From the NCBI GenBank assembly GCA_002104905.1, contig MCFE01000132.1, positions 62,001 through 126,000 on the forward strand: a stretch of DNA of 64,000 nt, read 5' to 3'. Every line of letters begins with the position of its first letter. The stretch's first letter is position 1. The DNA is from Basidiobolus meristosporus CBS 931.73 (taxonomy: Eukaryota; Basidiobolomycota; Basidiobolomycetes; Basidiobolales; Basidiobolaceae). A program made the position numbers and the translations under genes. Positions 33,829-46,205 of the stretch are shown piece after piece. The notes beneath the pieces were generated by a model that was given only the letters and a program-made list of their open reading frames with translations, did no database searches and was not told where the DNA came from.

Positions 33829-34060
33829 AAATATGGAAAAGATCATCGAGTGTTCCCATAGAGACAGGATCCGATTGATAGCAACATAGGTACATATATG
33901 GCTAAGAGTCATCGCATATTCGCAAAGGGATAAAGCTGGACGGAGTCCACATGACCTTGAGAAGTCGCATTGTTGTTGCATCATTTACACAATGCGTAAT
34001 ATGAACCATATAACATGAAGCGGGTGATGAGAATTATTTGGGCATCAAGGACTATAAAAG
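33829..34060 (+). promoter_or_regulatory. SUB3 promoter: conserved motif and TATA box
   Basis: AATATGGAAAAGATCATC opens the region. TATAAAAG at 34053-34060 lies 60 bp before the ATG. Class a, as for SUB1. Confidence 0.7.
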
Positions 34061-34112
34061 GTGACGAAAAAACATGAATTCAATCAACTAATAGCTTTAC
34101 TGCTTAATCGCC

Positions 34113-35376
34113 ATGGTCAATCTCCGCACTTTTACCTTAGGCTCCCTTGTCGCCATTCTCTTGACTGTCCAGCTAACCGAGGCTCAAATTGTCGACGTCT
34201 CCAACAAGTACATCGTCAAGATCAAAGAAGGTGCTGACTCCAACAAAGGTAGGAATGCAAGATCGTGGCATGATTGACATAGCAGGACCGTCTAACCAAT
34301 ACCTGCCGTTGCTCACTGTAGTTGACCAATTCCTGAAGACCAAGCTTGACCAGTACAACCGCGGTCGCAGTAGTAACAATGGCCTGAAGAATGAGCTCAA
34401 GAGCAAGTTCTCGTTGGAGAGCTTCAACGCCTATGCCGGCACCCTCAGTCAAGGCTTGGTCTCCGAGCTCAAGGCTCATGGAGATGTTGAGTATGTCGAG
34501 GCTGAGCAAGTGTTCACCATCTCCGGTGTTCAGACTAACCCGCCAAGCTGGGGACTGCCAAGAATCTCTCAGCGTGCTCGTGACACCAGTGCCCCTTACA
34601 ACTACCCCGACTCAGCCGGGGAGGGTGTGGATGTGTACATCATTGATACTGGCATCAATGTCAAGCACACCGACCTCGGTGGTAGAGCCACCCTCCCCGT
34701 GAGCTTCATCACTGGTGAGGCCACTGACGACCTCAATGGCCATGGCACTCATGTGTCAGGTACTGTTGGCGGCAACACCTATGGTGTGGCCAAGAAGGCC
34801 AAGCTCATCGGAGTCAAGGTGCTGAGTGGTAGTGGAAGTGGCACCACCTCGGGAGTCATCTCAGGAGTCAACTGGGTTGCCGAGCAAGCCAAGAAGAGTG
34901 GCCGTAAGAGTGTCGCCAACATGTCGCTCGGCGGTGGCAACAGCGAGGCACTGAAGCAGGCTGTCAATGCTGCTGTCCAAGCTGGTGTCACCTTCATTGT
35001 TGCCGCTGGTAATGAGAGCCAAGATGCCTGCAACGTCTCCCCCGCCAACGCCGCTCAAGCATTCGCTGTTGGGGCCACCACCATCTCTGACACTCTGGCC
35101 AGCTTCAGCAACTACGGCAAATGTGTGAAGATCTTGGCCCCAGGCCAGGACATCACTTCTGCATGGATCGGAGGCACCAGCGCATCCAAGAAGATCTCTG
35201 GCACCAGTATGGCTAGTCCACATGTTGCTGGTGTTGCTGCGTTGTACTTGTCGCAAGGTGGATTGAACACCCCAGCCGAAGTCTACACTGCACTCCAATC
35301 CAAGGCCACCAAAGACGCCATTACCGGATTGAAGGGAACTACCCCTAACCTATTGGTATTCAACTCCAACCAGTAA
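34113..35376 (+). CDS. Secreted subtilisin-like serine protease SUB3
   Basis: Exons are 34113-34248 and 34322-35376; the product is 396 residues. Signal peptide (LVAILLTVQLTEA), propeptide and the D154, H186, N276, S341 set are all present. The propeptide has RSSNNG where the others have RSGNNG. The promoter is class a but the 3' UTR (GGTACCGAATACCGGTACATTCC, AATAAA at 35430) is the one found after SUB6, class b. This is the second apparent hybrid gene in the array. Confidence 0.95.
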
Positions 35377-35738
35377 ATCAAGTGGTACCGAATACCGGTA
35401 CATTCCTATGTCACGATCACGTATAGGCGAATAAAGTCACGATACCTTCATTACTAAGAAATTATGGCATCACCCGTCGTGGTAATTTGATGTATTTGGT
35501 AATTTTTACGACTGCTAGTACCAGGAATATGGATGTATTTCGATTTCGCAGTTGGAATTTTTGATCATTCTGAGTGGAACGGCATTCGGGTAGGAAAGAA
35601 AAATGGCTGGGATCACAAGCACAATCTAAAATTGCGCCATTTTGGCACTTCGCATGCAAAACGGTATATAAGGAAAGCTGTTGGATGGTGCCATAACCAC
35701 ATTGATTGTTTCTGTGAAAATGTTCACGCCCACTCCTG
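35377..35738. other. Spacer SUB3-SUB4, no gene assigned
   Basis: It is nearly identical to the SUB6-SUB7 spacer (44233-44594). A 68-codon open stretch (35533-35739) is kept in both, but its few changes are mostly amino-acid-changing. It is more likely conserved as duplicated spacer than as a gene. Confidence 0.5.
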
Positions 35739-36047
35739 ATATGTGGAAAGGATCAGCAATCGTTCGTTCGTGTGCTGATCGATACTATATTGGCCATTGA
35801 CTTCCACTTGATACGTTTTTCTCAAAGCTTCTGAAATGGGAGTATTCCTGTTTACTACAAATGCACACACTTATACTGCACATATCAAGTGATGGCCGAA
35901 TACCTGTAATCACCGACTGGCTTGAAGTATGATAATCAGTCTAGTGCCGTCATTACTTGCCGTGTGAAAGCATTATCAAGGTCACGATATATGTTGACGG
36001 ACATTATTACAACTCAATAAACCATGGGTTTGAAAAGGCTATATAAG
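35739..36047 (+). promoter_or_regulatory. SUB4 promoter: conserved motif and TATA box
   Basis: ATATGTGGAAAGGATCAGC opens the region. TATATAAG at 36040-36047 lies 61 bp before the ATG. Class c, shared with SUB7. Confidence 0.7.
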
Positions 36048-36100
36048 AGGCTAATGAGCCATTACCTAACGATATCAATACCGCCGAAAATCAATCTACC

Positions 36101-37364
36101 ATGGTCAACTTCCGCACTTTCACTTTGGGCTCTCTGGTTGCCATTCTTCTGACTGCGCAACTTACTGAGGCTCAAATCGTCGACGTCTCCAACAAGTACA
36201 TCGTCAAGATCAAGGAAGGTGCTGACTCCAACAAAGGTAGGAATGCAAGATCGTGGCATGATTGACATGGCAGGACCGTCTAACCAATACCTGCCGTTGC
36301 TCACTGTAGTTGACCAATTCCTGAAGACCAAGCTTGACCAGTACAACCGTGGTCGCAGTGGTAACAATGGCCTGAAGAATGAGCTCAAGAGCAAGTTCTC
36401 GTTGGAGAGCTTCAACGCCTATGCCGGCACCCTCAGTCAAGGCTTGGTCTCCGAGCTCAAGGCTCATGGAGATGTTGAGTATGTCGAGGCTGAGCAAGTG
36501 TTCACCATCTCCGGTGTTCAGACTAACCCGCCAAGCTGGGGACTGCCAAGAATCTCTCAGCGTGCTCGTGACACCAGTGCCCCTTACAACTACCCCGACT
36601 CAGCCGGCGAGGGTGTGGATGTGTACATCATTGATACTGGCATCAATGTCAAACACACCGACCTCGGTGGTAGAGCCACCCTCCCCGTGAGCTTCATCAC
36701 TGGTGAGGCCACCGACGACCTCAATGGCCATGGCACTCATGTGTCAGGTACTGTTGGCGGCAACACCTATGGTGTGGCCAAGAAGGCCAAGCTCATCGGA
36801 GTCAAGGTGCTGAGCGGTAGTGGAAGTGGGACCACCTCGGGTGTCATCTCAGGAGTCAACTGGGTTGCCGAGCAAGCCAAGAAGAGTGGCCGTAAGAGTG
36901 TCGCCAACATGTCGCTCGGCGGTGGCAACAGTGAGGCACTGAAGCAGGCAGTCAATGCTGCTGTCCAAGCTGGTGTCACTTTCATTGTTGCCGCTGGTAA
37001 TGAGAGCCAAGATGCCTGCAACGTCTCCCCCGCCAACGCCGCTCAAGCATTCGCTGTTGGGGCCACCACCATCTCTGACACTCTGGCCAGCTTCAGCAAC
37101 TACGGCAAGTGTGTGAAGATCTTGGCCCCAGGCCAGGACATCACTTCTGCATGGATCGGAGGCACCAGCGCATCCAAGAAGATCTCTGGCACCAGTATGG
37201 CTAGTCCACATGTTGCTGGTGTTGCTGCGTTGTACTTATCGCAAGGTGGATTGAACACCCCAGCCGAAGTCTACACTGCACTCCAATCCAAGGCCACCAA
37301 AGACGCCATTACCGGATTGAAGGGAACTACCCCTAACCTATTGGTATTCAATTCCAATCAGTAA
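36101..37364 (+). CDS. Secreted subtilisin-like serine protease SUB4
   Basis: Exons are 36101-36236 and 36310-37364; the product is 396 residues. It has a signal peptide, I9 propeptide and an S8 domain with the full catalytic set (D154, H186, N276, S341). Both flanks are class c. It closes unit 2 and is followed by the long spacer leading to the next chaperone gene. Confidence 0.95.
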
Positions 37365-38473
37365 ATCACTCAACATTTTTGTTGTCGTTAAGATGAAAAT
37401 AAAAGTATCTGGTTAAATATTAGCGTATATATATATTGATTGAGGCACGTAGTCCAAGTGTTATGAAATCGCTCTTCTTGTGGGGTACCTGTGTTAACTC
37501 ACCTGTCACCCAAGGATAGAACGTATTTTACTAGTTTTGTTTACACCATGCGTAAATAATGAGCCGGATTGCTCATGATCCATAACAATGATAAAAATCG
37601 AATTATTTTTGTTTGAATCTTTTCACGGATGCTATCCACTTAGGAGCATCAAATTTGTTCAGATTCGAGGAAACTAGCAATTAGTTATTGCATGCTAGTT
37701 TGTTGTCCAAATGGAAATATATGAACTGGTGATTTTCATAGCTTGAACCCCAAACACTGGTGTATACTATGGCTAAACCCTTACCAGGGCATCTTGCGAT
37801 TGAGTAAAGATTGATCAACAACCTGAACATAATTAAATGCAGCCATTCCCATCAAATCTATCATATTTTTGATATGATACCTGATTATTATTTCAAGTTC
37901 TGTTTAATCCCTGCTTCGTCTAAGGTACTTTTTTGCAAGGTTTACCTGTTAGCTTGTTGAGATCATTGGACCGTTGCTAATGAGCAAAAAACCAACACTT
38001 AATGCCGGTAGCACGCTATAAATATTACCACGTCAAAAAATCCACTGGACAATATTTTAGCATTCATTCATGTGGCGCAATTAAAGCTCATCTCATTTCT
38101 TGATGAGCATTGATATTACGGAATATATGTCGCGTAGAGGATTCGATGATATTCTGAGAACGCACATCCTCAAAATTCCTACAGGTATCATGCAGCTGCA
38201 ATCCTCACTACCCAATGTGTAAAGGTTGAAGGTAGCATATGAAAAAATAAGTAATAATCAATAATTCTTCGCAGTCAGTCGGGTTGGCTTCCGAACTGTT
38301 CATACGAAATTGTGAAAGCCATACACTACAATACTCCTCAATGTAAACTAAGGTTATTGTGAGTATTTCAAAAGTAATAAAATGCCATCTTGGAAAGCAC
38401 ACTTAAGAGATTTCATTCACTTCAATGGACTTCACGCATCTTTTCTATGAGGTCAGGATTATCCGAGTATAGT
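37365..38473. other. Spacer between units 2 and 3, no gene seen
   Basis: It aligns with 31246-31971 at both ends. Its middle (about 37700-38400) is AT-rich and unmatched. Confidence 0.6.
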
Positions 38474-38489
38474 CGGACCATTTGGTCCG
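38474..38489. promoter_or_regulatory. CGG-N10-CCG palindrome upstream of ATX1 copy 3
   Basis: It is identical to the palindrome at 31972 and lies about 400 bp before the ATG. Confidence 0.5.
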
Positions 38490-38802
38490 ATTGGGGTAAT
38501 CTACTTGCAAGTTGATCATTGATTAATGCGGATGATCAAGTTATCTCGGTATTCCAATCAATCAGTAACTGAGAGATTCAACGTTGATTGATCAGCAGTG
38601 AATATTTCTGCGAAGTTGTGAGGAAGGTGATTTCAGAAATCCTTGATATCACTGAGCGAATCGCTATTTTCCCTCGAGGCCATGCCCAATAGCGTAAATC
38701 ACGCACAAAAATCCCAGTTTCTCGCTTGGTCCAACGAAAAGCAGTGGTTGTTAATCATCGCTCTGACAACTATGGAAGCTGTATGGAATGTATTGAATTC
38801 AC

Positions 38803-38810
38803 TATAAAAA
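38803..38810 (+). promoter_or_regulatory. TATA box of ATX1 copy 3
   Basis: TATAAAAA lies 69 bp before the ATG, as in copy 2. Confidence 0.65.
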
Positions 38811-38871
38811 GGCACTCGTGGGTCCACCAAAATGGCAGAACACAAGCCTAACACTTCATCTACTTCGCAAT

Positions 38872-39215
38872 ATGGCCGGATCGGTGAGTACACATGCCCA
38901 CTCTATTCGTAATTCAATACAGTGGTCTGATCTTCATCTAATCCCCAGCATACATACAAATTCCAAGTTGGCATGACCTGCTCTGGTTGCACTGGTGCTG
39001 TCAACAGGGTTCTCACCAAGCTCAACGGTAACTGGCACATCTAGAAGCGAAACAATGTACTCGATAGGCACTAACCACCTTCCGTATTTCTCTTAGGCGT
39101 TACAAAAGTGGAGATTTCCTTGGAGCAACAGCTCGTTGTTGTTGAAGGGACCGCTTCTCAGGAGGAGATCATGAACACCATCAAGAAAACTGGCAAAACG
39201 GTGACTCCGCTTTGA
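38872..39215 (+). CDS. ATX1: ATX1/ATOX1-type copper chaperone (copy 3)
   Basis: Exons are 38872-38883, 38949-39027 and 39097-39215, with introns of 65 and 69 nt matching copy 2. The product is 69 residues with MTCSGC and the C-terminal TIKKTGK kept. It differs from copy 2 in H for Q at residue 5 and in the last residues (KTVTPL for KSVTLL). The downstream sequence diverges from the other units after about 39300, so the spacer to SUB5 was replaced or has drifted. Confidence 0.92.
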
Positions 39216-40455
39216 AAACAGAGAGTACATGTTACAATGGACTCTCAGCATCGACCAGATACCTTCCTAATTACCCTGTACAATTGCCCAAATCTCCTGT
39301 TTAAATTTCCAATAAAATGCTTGCATGCTAAATACGAGCTATTGTATCCTCGGTATAATTCCCACACTAGGTTTGCACTGATTGCAGCCATTAGGTACGG
39401 TAAGACCTCACAACTTTGTTGACCGTTCGAACACACGGTCTATGCCCCAAATGAGTCCATGGTACGATTCATGTGGTAACGGTAGGATTTTCAATCCCAT
39501 CATTAAATTGAACATAAAGGATAGGTAGGGGAAATGCCAGAATGGACACAGTGAGAAAAGCGGGGTGGTTTAAGGTTCTTATGTATTTCAAATACCGACC
39601 AAAATTTCGGAAATTTATCAACGTTGAGTATGGAATCAATAATACGGTATATTTGAAATCAAGCGAGAAATCAATGTGGTGGTAAAATCGGGACTTGGGT
39701 GAATTACCTGATGAAACGGTTTCTCACTGGTGGTTACTGACCAGTTCACCCATCAAGCCTGGGTTGGAATCATCGATAGTACGCTCTGATCATCAACGTG
39801 ATTGAGAATTGCCGTCTGAATAGAATCGAACCTTCCCAGTAATCTGTCGCACCTAAAACACCGGAAATAACCCAGTCTTTTTACAGGCTCAGTTGCTTTA
39901 GGTATTCCGTCATAATTGTGGCCGATGGGTGGCTTCAATAATAATTCAGTAAACATCGATCACGTATTATGAGCATATACTTGCCATTCGCAAAGCTCAA
40001 AGGACTCTAGAGCGTGCTGATGATACCACGGTCTTCTACAGTATGATGAACTAATTGGTGAGATTATTAACCTCTGGCACTGATACCACCTTCGCCAAGA
40101 ATGACTGGGTTTCCCAGGTAATATGACTTCAACCCAAAACACCACTTAGTATCCATGATTATGACTGCTTGGCCCATCAAGATCTTAGAGCTGCAAAGCC
40201 AGATGGTTGACAAATTATTTGGTGATATAAGGTACGGCGTGATGGTTAGGATACGGACAAAAATATGATGATTTCGGCCGACAACTGTACTCTGTACTGC
40301 AGAGAAGCTACTTGGGACGCATATCCGGAGTATGGGTATCCTACATGTAACAAGCTCCATCTGCAAAAATATGCCAAATCGACTAAAATGGGAATCAGAA
40401 ATATTTCTCATCAAGTGATGGAATGATGTGCACGATATTCACACATGCATTCCCG
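39216..40455. other. Spacer of unit 3, no gene seen
   Basis: Only parts match units 1 and 2, such as the GTTTCTCA-TGGTGGTTACTGACCAGTTC block and the last 100 bp. No convincing frame is seen. Confidence 0.55.
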
Positions 40456-40737
40456 AAATATGGAAGCGATCAGCGAGTGTTCCCAGAGATACACGATCCG
40501 ATGCATATTCTGAAAGAGATTGATTTGTACAGAAGCAGATATACGGGTTCTCAAGAGCCACCAATTACTTACAAGTGGTAAACCTGGACAGAGTTCATAT
40601 GATCTAAAGAAATCCCACCATTGCTCATGATTTATCTTATGTTTGATAGAATACCTTAGTAAATATAGAAGATGGAAGTCATATAGCATGGGAATGAGAA
40701 TTATGAGACATATTCATTGTCTATAACACTATAAAAA
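40456..40737 (+). promoter_or_regulatory. SUB5 promoter: conserved motif and TATA box
   Basis: AAATATGGAAGCGATCAGC (40456-40474) opens the region. TATAAAAA at 40730-40737 lies 56 bp before the ATG. Class a. Confidence 0.7.
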
Positions 40738-40785
40738 GTGACAAACAAGCGTGAAGCCAATTAACGAATTACATTACTCACCACT

Positions 40786-42050
40786 ATGGTCAATTTCCGT
40801 ACTTTCACTTTAGGCTCTCTGGTTGCCATTCTCTTGACTGCCCAACTGACCGAAGCTCAAATCGTCGACGTCTCCAACAAGTACATCGTCAAGATCAAGG
40901 AAGGTGCTGACTCCAACAAAGGTAGGAATGCAAGATCGTGGCATGATTGACATGGGAGGACCGTCTAACCAATACCTGCCGTTGCTCACTGTAGTTGACC
41001 AATTCCTGAAGACCAAGCTTGACCAGTACAACCGCGGTCGCAGTGGTAACAATGGCCTGAAGAATGAGCTCAAGAGCAAGTTCTCGTTGGAGAGCTTCAA
41101 CGCCTATGCCGGCACCCTCAGTCAAGGCTTGGTCTCCGAGCTCAAGGCTCATGGAGATGTTGAGTATGTCGAGGCTGAGCAAGTGTTCACCATCTCCGGT
41201 GTTCAGACTAACCCGCCAAGCTGGGGACTGCCAAGAATCTCTCAGCGTGCTCGTGACACCAGTGCCCCTTACAACTACCCCGACTCAGCTGGCGAGGGTG
41301 TGGATGTGTACATCATTGATACTGGCATCAATGTCAAGCACACTGACCTCGGTGGTAGAGCCACCCTCCCCGTGAGCTTCATCACTGGTGAGGCCACCGA
41401 CGACCTCAATGGCCATGGCACTCATGTGTCAGGTACTGTTGGCGGCAACACCTATGGAGTGGCCAAGAAGGCCAAGCTCATCGGAGTCAAGGTGCTGAGC
41501 GGTAGTGGAAGTGGCACCACCTCGGGAGTCATCTCAGGAGTCAACTGGGTTGCCGAGCAAGCCAAGAAGAGTGGCCGTAAGAGTGTCGCCAACATGTCAC
41601 TCGGCGGTGGCAACAGTGAGGCACTGAAGCAGGCTGTCAATGCTGCTGTCCAAGCTGGTGTCACCTTCATTGTTGCCGCTGGTAATGAGAGCCAAGATGC
41701 CTGCAACGTCTCCCCCGCCAACGCCGCTCAAGCATTCGCTGTTGGGGCCACCACCATCTCTGACACTCTGGCCAGCTTCAGCAACTACGGCAAATGTGTG
41801 AAGATCTTGGCCCCAGGCCAGGACATCACTTCTGCCTGGATTGGAGGCACCAACGCATCCAAGAAGATCTCTGGCACCAGTATGGCTAGTCCACATGTTG
41901 CTGGTGTTGCTGCGTTGTACTTGTCGCAAGGTGGATTGAACACCCCAGCCGAAGTCTACACTGCACTCCAATCCAAGGCCACCAAAGACGCCATTACCGG
42001 ATTGAAGGGCACCACTCCCTAATCTATTGGTATTCAACTCCAACCAGTAA
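40786..42050 (+). CDS. Secreted subtilisin-like serine protease SUB5, frameshifted near its end
   Basis: Exons are 40786-40921 and 40995 onward. All catalytic residues are present. As written the frame ends at TAA 42020-42022, giving 387 residues and losing the last nine (NLLVFNSNQ). The cause is one extra base: ACTCCC at 42014-42019, where the sisters have either ACCCC or ACTCC. Both wobble bases (T and C, 42016-42017) appear to have been kept. If this is a consensus error the gene ends at TAA 42048-42050 with 396 residues. Promoter and 3' UTR are both class a. Confidence 0.85.
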
Positions 42051-42632
42051 AGGATCGAGTAATCATAGTATGATATACGTAAGATTGAATAAAGCCACCA
42101 CATTATCTACAATACTTGAAATTTATGGAACAAAGGCAAAAGGCATATTGTGACTTGCTTCAATCAGTTAAGAAATAACAACGCCATAAGTGCGACTATA
42201 ATTCAATCCTATTGTCTCTAGTTGCGGAAAACATCTAGCAATTTGTTGAGGTACGAGGTTTAGGAACGAAATTGGATGGTTGGAATCACAAGGACTCACC
42301 AAAAATTCGACATTTGGGCACTTTACAAGTAATAATATCGTGATAGGGATGTCACTAGGCAGTCAGGTGATATCCAGGTGTATTCAGGAGTTCATTCCGG
42401 ATATGTGGAAAGGATCGACAATGATTTCTGCATATTCAGTGGCAGAACCGGTTGGCTTCTCGATTGCGGGTGGTTCTAGTTTATTTGAAGTTTACCGTAA
42501 TCATGGAAATTCTGTGGGAAAAGTCACATCACGCCATAAATCAATGGAGATGGTAAGCAATGGCAATGTAGATTTCCTTCCGAGCTTCCCCCACGGCGAG
42601 GAATTCGAGAGAATTATTGTGAGATAAGCTCG
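42051..42632. other. Spacer SUB5-SUB6, no gene seen
   Basis: It aligns with 29054-29603. A second weaker copy of the upstream motif lies near 42401. Confidence 0.55.
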
Positions 42633-42916
42633 AAATATGGAAATGATCAGCAGGCATGTGTTTACGTGTCCTATTAACTTGATCAATAACCAAGAGTAGA
42701 TGGCCATGGTAATTTTCAAGATTCCGATGCACGACAGTAAGCCGTACCAGTTTTTTCGTGTATGAGACAACTAGGTAACTCGAAGAAGAGTGATCATGGG
42801 AGAAATATTGCTCTGCATGTCGAGATCACTATTAACTTTGGATTATCAAAGGTAAAGTTCCCAAGGGTACTAAATATATGGTTCATAGAAATATACAATA
42901 TTGCGCACTATAAAAG
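42633..42916 (+). promoter_or_regulatory. SUB6 promoter: conserved motif and TATA box
   Basis: AAATATGGAAATGATCAGC is present in full. TATAAAAG at 42909-42916 lies 60 bp before the ATG. Class b. Confidence 0.7.
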
Positions 42917-42968
42917 AGGGCAACCAAGTGTTGAAACGCATCATCATTTTCTGATCTAATATTGTAGT

Positions 42969-44232
42969 ATGGTCAATTTCCGCACTTTCACTTTGGGTTC
43001 TCTGGTTGCCATTCTTCTGACTGCGCAACTTACTGAGGCTCAAATCGTCGACGTCTCCAACAAGTACATCGTCAAGATCAAGGAAGGTGCTGACTCCAAC
43101 AAAGGTAGGAATGCAAGATCGTGGCATGATTGACATGGCAGGACCGTCTAACCAATACCTGCCGTTGCTCACTGTAGTTGACCAATTCCTGAAGACCAAG
43201 CTTGACCAGTACAACCGCGGTCGCAGCGGTAACAATGGCCTGAAGAATGAGCTCAAGAGCAAGTTCTCGTTGGAGAGCTTCAACGCCTATGCCGGCACCC
43301 TCAGTCAAGGCTTGGTCTCCGAGCTCAAGGCTCATGGAGATGTTGAGTATGTCGAGGCTGAGCAAGTGTTCACCATCTCCGGTGTTCAGACTAACCCGCC
43401 AAGCTGGGGACTGCCAAGAATCTCTCAGCGTGCTCGTGACACCAGTGCCCCTTACAACTACCCCGACTCAGCTGGCGAGGGTGTGGATGTGTACATCATT
43501 GATACTGGCATCAATGTCAAGCACACCGACCTCGGTGGTAGAGCCACCCTCCCCGTGAGCTTCATCACTGGTGAGGCCACTGACGACCTCAATGGCCATG
43601 GCACTCATGTGTCAGGTACTGTTGGCGGCAACACCTATGGTGTGGCCAAGAAGGCCAAGCTCATCGGAGTCAAGGTGCTGAGTGGTAGTGGAAGTGGCAC
43701 CACCTCGGGAGTCATCTCAGGAGTCAACTGGGTTGCCGAGCAAGCCAAGAAGAGTGGCCGTAAGAGTGTCGCCAACATGTCGCTCGGCGGTGGCAACAGT
43801 GAGGCACTGAAGCAGGCTGTCAATGCTGCTGTCCAAGCTGGCGTCACCTTCATTGTTGCCGCTGGTAATGAGAGCCAAGATGCCTGCAACGTCTCCCCTG
43901 CCAACGCCGCTCAAGCATTCGCTGTTGGGGCCACCACCATCTCTGACACTCTGGCCAGCTTCAGCAACTACGGCAAGTGCGTGAAGATCTTGGCCCCGGG
44001 CCAGGACATCACTTCTGCCTGGATTGGAGGAACCAACGCATCCAAGAAGATCTCTGGCACCAGTATGGCTAGTCCACATGTTGCTGGTGTTGCTGCGTTG
44101 TACTTGTCGCAAGGTGGATTGAACACTCCAGCCGAAGTCTACACTGCACTCCAATCCAAGGCCACCAAAGACGCCATTACCGGATTGAAGGGCACCACTC
44201 CTAACCTATTGGTATTCAACTCCAACCAGTAA
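42969..44232 (+). CDS. Secreted subtilisin-like serine protease SUB6
   Basis: Exons are 42969-43104 and 43178-44232; the product is 396 residues with signal peptide, propeptide and full catalytic set. Both flanks are class b (3' UTR GGTACCGAATACCGGTACATTCC, AATAAA near 44286). It is the only array member with matching b flanks, which makes it the reference for recognising SUB2 and SUB3 as hybrids. Confidence 0.95.
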
Positions 44233-44594
44233 ATCAAGCGGTACCGAATACCGGTACATTCCTATGTCACGATCACGTATAGGCGAATAAAGTCACGATA
44301 CCTTCATTACTAAGAAATTATGGCATCACCCGTCGTAGTAATTTGATGTATTTGGTAATTTTTACGACTGCTAGTGCCAGGAATGTGGATGTATTTCGAT
44401 TCCGCAGTTGGAATTTATGATCATTCTGAGTGGAACGGCATTCGGGTAGGAAAGAAAAATGGCTGGGATCACAAGCACAATCTAAAATTGCGCCATTTTG
44501 GCACTTCGCATTCAAAACGGTATATAAGGAAAGCTGTTGGATGGTGCCATAACCACATTGATTGTTTCTGTGAAAATGTTCACGCCCACTCCTG
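44233..44594. other. Spacer SUB6-SUB7, no gene assigned
   Basis: It is nearly identical to 35377-35738, including the 73-codon open stretch 44374-44595, and is judged to be duplicated spacer. Confidence 0.5.
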
Positions 44595-44888
44595 ATATGT
44601 GGAAAGGATCAGCAATCGTTCGTTCGTGTGCTGATCGATACTATATTGGCCATTGACTTCCACTTGATACATTTTTCTCAAAGCTTCAGAAATGGGAGTA
44701 TTCCTGTTTACTACAACTGCACATATCAAGTGATGGCCGAATACCTGTAATCACCGACTGGCTTGAAGTATGATAATCAGTCTAGTGCCGTCATTACTTG
44801 CCGTGTGAAAGCATTATCAAAGTCACGATATATGTTGACGGACATTATTACAACTCAATAAACCATGGGTTTGAAAAGGCTATATAAG
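44595..44888 (+). promoter_or_regulatory. SUB7 promoter: conserved motif and TATA box
   Basis: ATATGTGGAAAGGATCAGC opens the region. TATATAAG at 44881-44888 lies 61 bp before the ATG. Class c. Confidence 0.7.
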
Positions 44889-44941
44889 AGGCTAATGAGC
44901 CATTACCTAACGATATCAATACCGCCGAAAATCAATCTACC

Positions 44942-46205
44942 ATGGTCAACTTCCGCACTTTCACTTTGGGCTCTCTGGTTGCCATTCTTCTGACCGCGCA
45001 ACTTACTGGGGCTCAAATCGTCGACGTCTCCAACAAGTACATCGTCAAGATCAAGGAAGGTGCTGACTCCAACAAAGGTAGGAATGCAAGATCGTGGCAT
45101 GATTGACATGGCAGGACCGTCTAACCAATACCTGCCGTTGCTCACTGTAGTTGACCAATTCCTGAAGACCAAGCTTGACCAGTACAACCGCGGTCGCAGT
45201 GGTAACAATGGCCTGAAGAATGAGCTCAAGAGCAAGTTCTCGTTGGAAAGCTTCAACGCCTATGCCGGCACCCTCAGTCAAGGCTTGGTCTCCGAGCTCA
45301 AGGCTCATGGAGATGTTGAGTATGTCGAGGCTGAGCAAGTGTTCACCATCTCCGGTGTTCAGACTAACCCGCCAAGCTGGGGACTGCCAAGAATCTCTCA
45401 GCGTGCTCGTGACACCAGTGCCCCTTACAACTACCCCGACTCAGCTGGCGAGGGTGTGGATGTGTACATCATTGATACTGGCATCAATGTCAAGCACACC
45501 GACCTCGGTGGTAGAGCCACCCTCCCCGTGAGCTTCATCACTGGTGAGGCCACTGACGACCTCAATGGCCATGGCACTCATGTGTCAGGTACTGTTGGCG
45601 GCAACACCTATGGTGTGGCCAAGAAGGCCAAGCTCATCGGAGTCAAGGTGCTGAGTGGTAGTGGAAGTGGCACCACCTCGGGTGTCATCTCAGGAGTCAA
45701 CTGGGTTGCCGAGCAAGCCAAGAAGAGTGGCCGTAAGAGTGTCGCCAACATGTCGCTCGGCGGTGGCAACAGTGAGGCACTGAAGCAGGCTGTCAATGCT
45801 GCTGTCCAAGCTGGTGTCACCTTCATTGTTGCCGCTGGTAATGAGAGCCAAGATGCCTGCAACGTCTCCCCCGCCAACGCCGCTCAAGCATTCGCTGTTG
45901 GGGCCACCACCATCTCTGACACTCTGGCCAGCTTCAGCAACTACGGCAAGTGCGTGAAGATCTTGGCCCCTGGCCAGGACATCACCTCTGCCTGGATTGG
46001 AGGCACCAACGCATCCAAGAAGATCTCTGGCACCAGTATGGCTAGTCCACATGTTGCTGGTGTTGCTGCGTTGTACTTGTCGCAAGGTGGATTGAACACT
46101 CCAGCCGAAGTCTACACTGCACTCCAATCCAAGGCCACCAAAGACGCCATTACCTGATTGAAGGGCACCACCCCTAATCTATTGGTATTCAATTCCAATC
46201 AATAA
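44942..46205 (+). CDS. Secreted subtilisin-like serine protease SUB7, with a late stop codon
   Basis: Exons are 44942-45077 and 45151 onward. The catalytic set is intact. GGA is changed to TGA at 46155-46157, ending the product at 380 residues and removing the last 16 (GLKGTTPNLL...). The old stop TAA is still at 46203-46205. The signal peptide has TGA-Q in place of TEA-Q (Glu to Gly before the likely cleavage point). The lost tail follows the last helix region, so activity may or may not survive. The 3' UTR is a diverged class c. Confidence 0.85.

Larger units (their letters stand above)
31901..38398 (+). repeat. Tandem unit 2 (ATX1, SUB3, SUB4)
   Basis: Second repeat of the chaperone-subtilisin unit. 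It starts at GAGATCTCATTCACTTCA (its counterpart is at about 38406) and contains one intact ATX1-type gene and two subtilisins. Confidence 0.85.

Noticed and set aside
35533-35739. Small gene in the SUB3-SUB4 spacer (duplicated at 44374-44595)
   Set aside because: The few differences are mostly amino-acid-changing, and the whole spacer is duplicated, so coding constraint is not shown.
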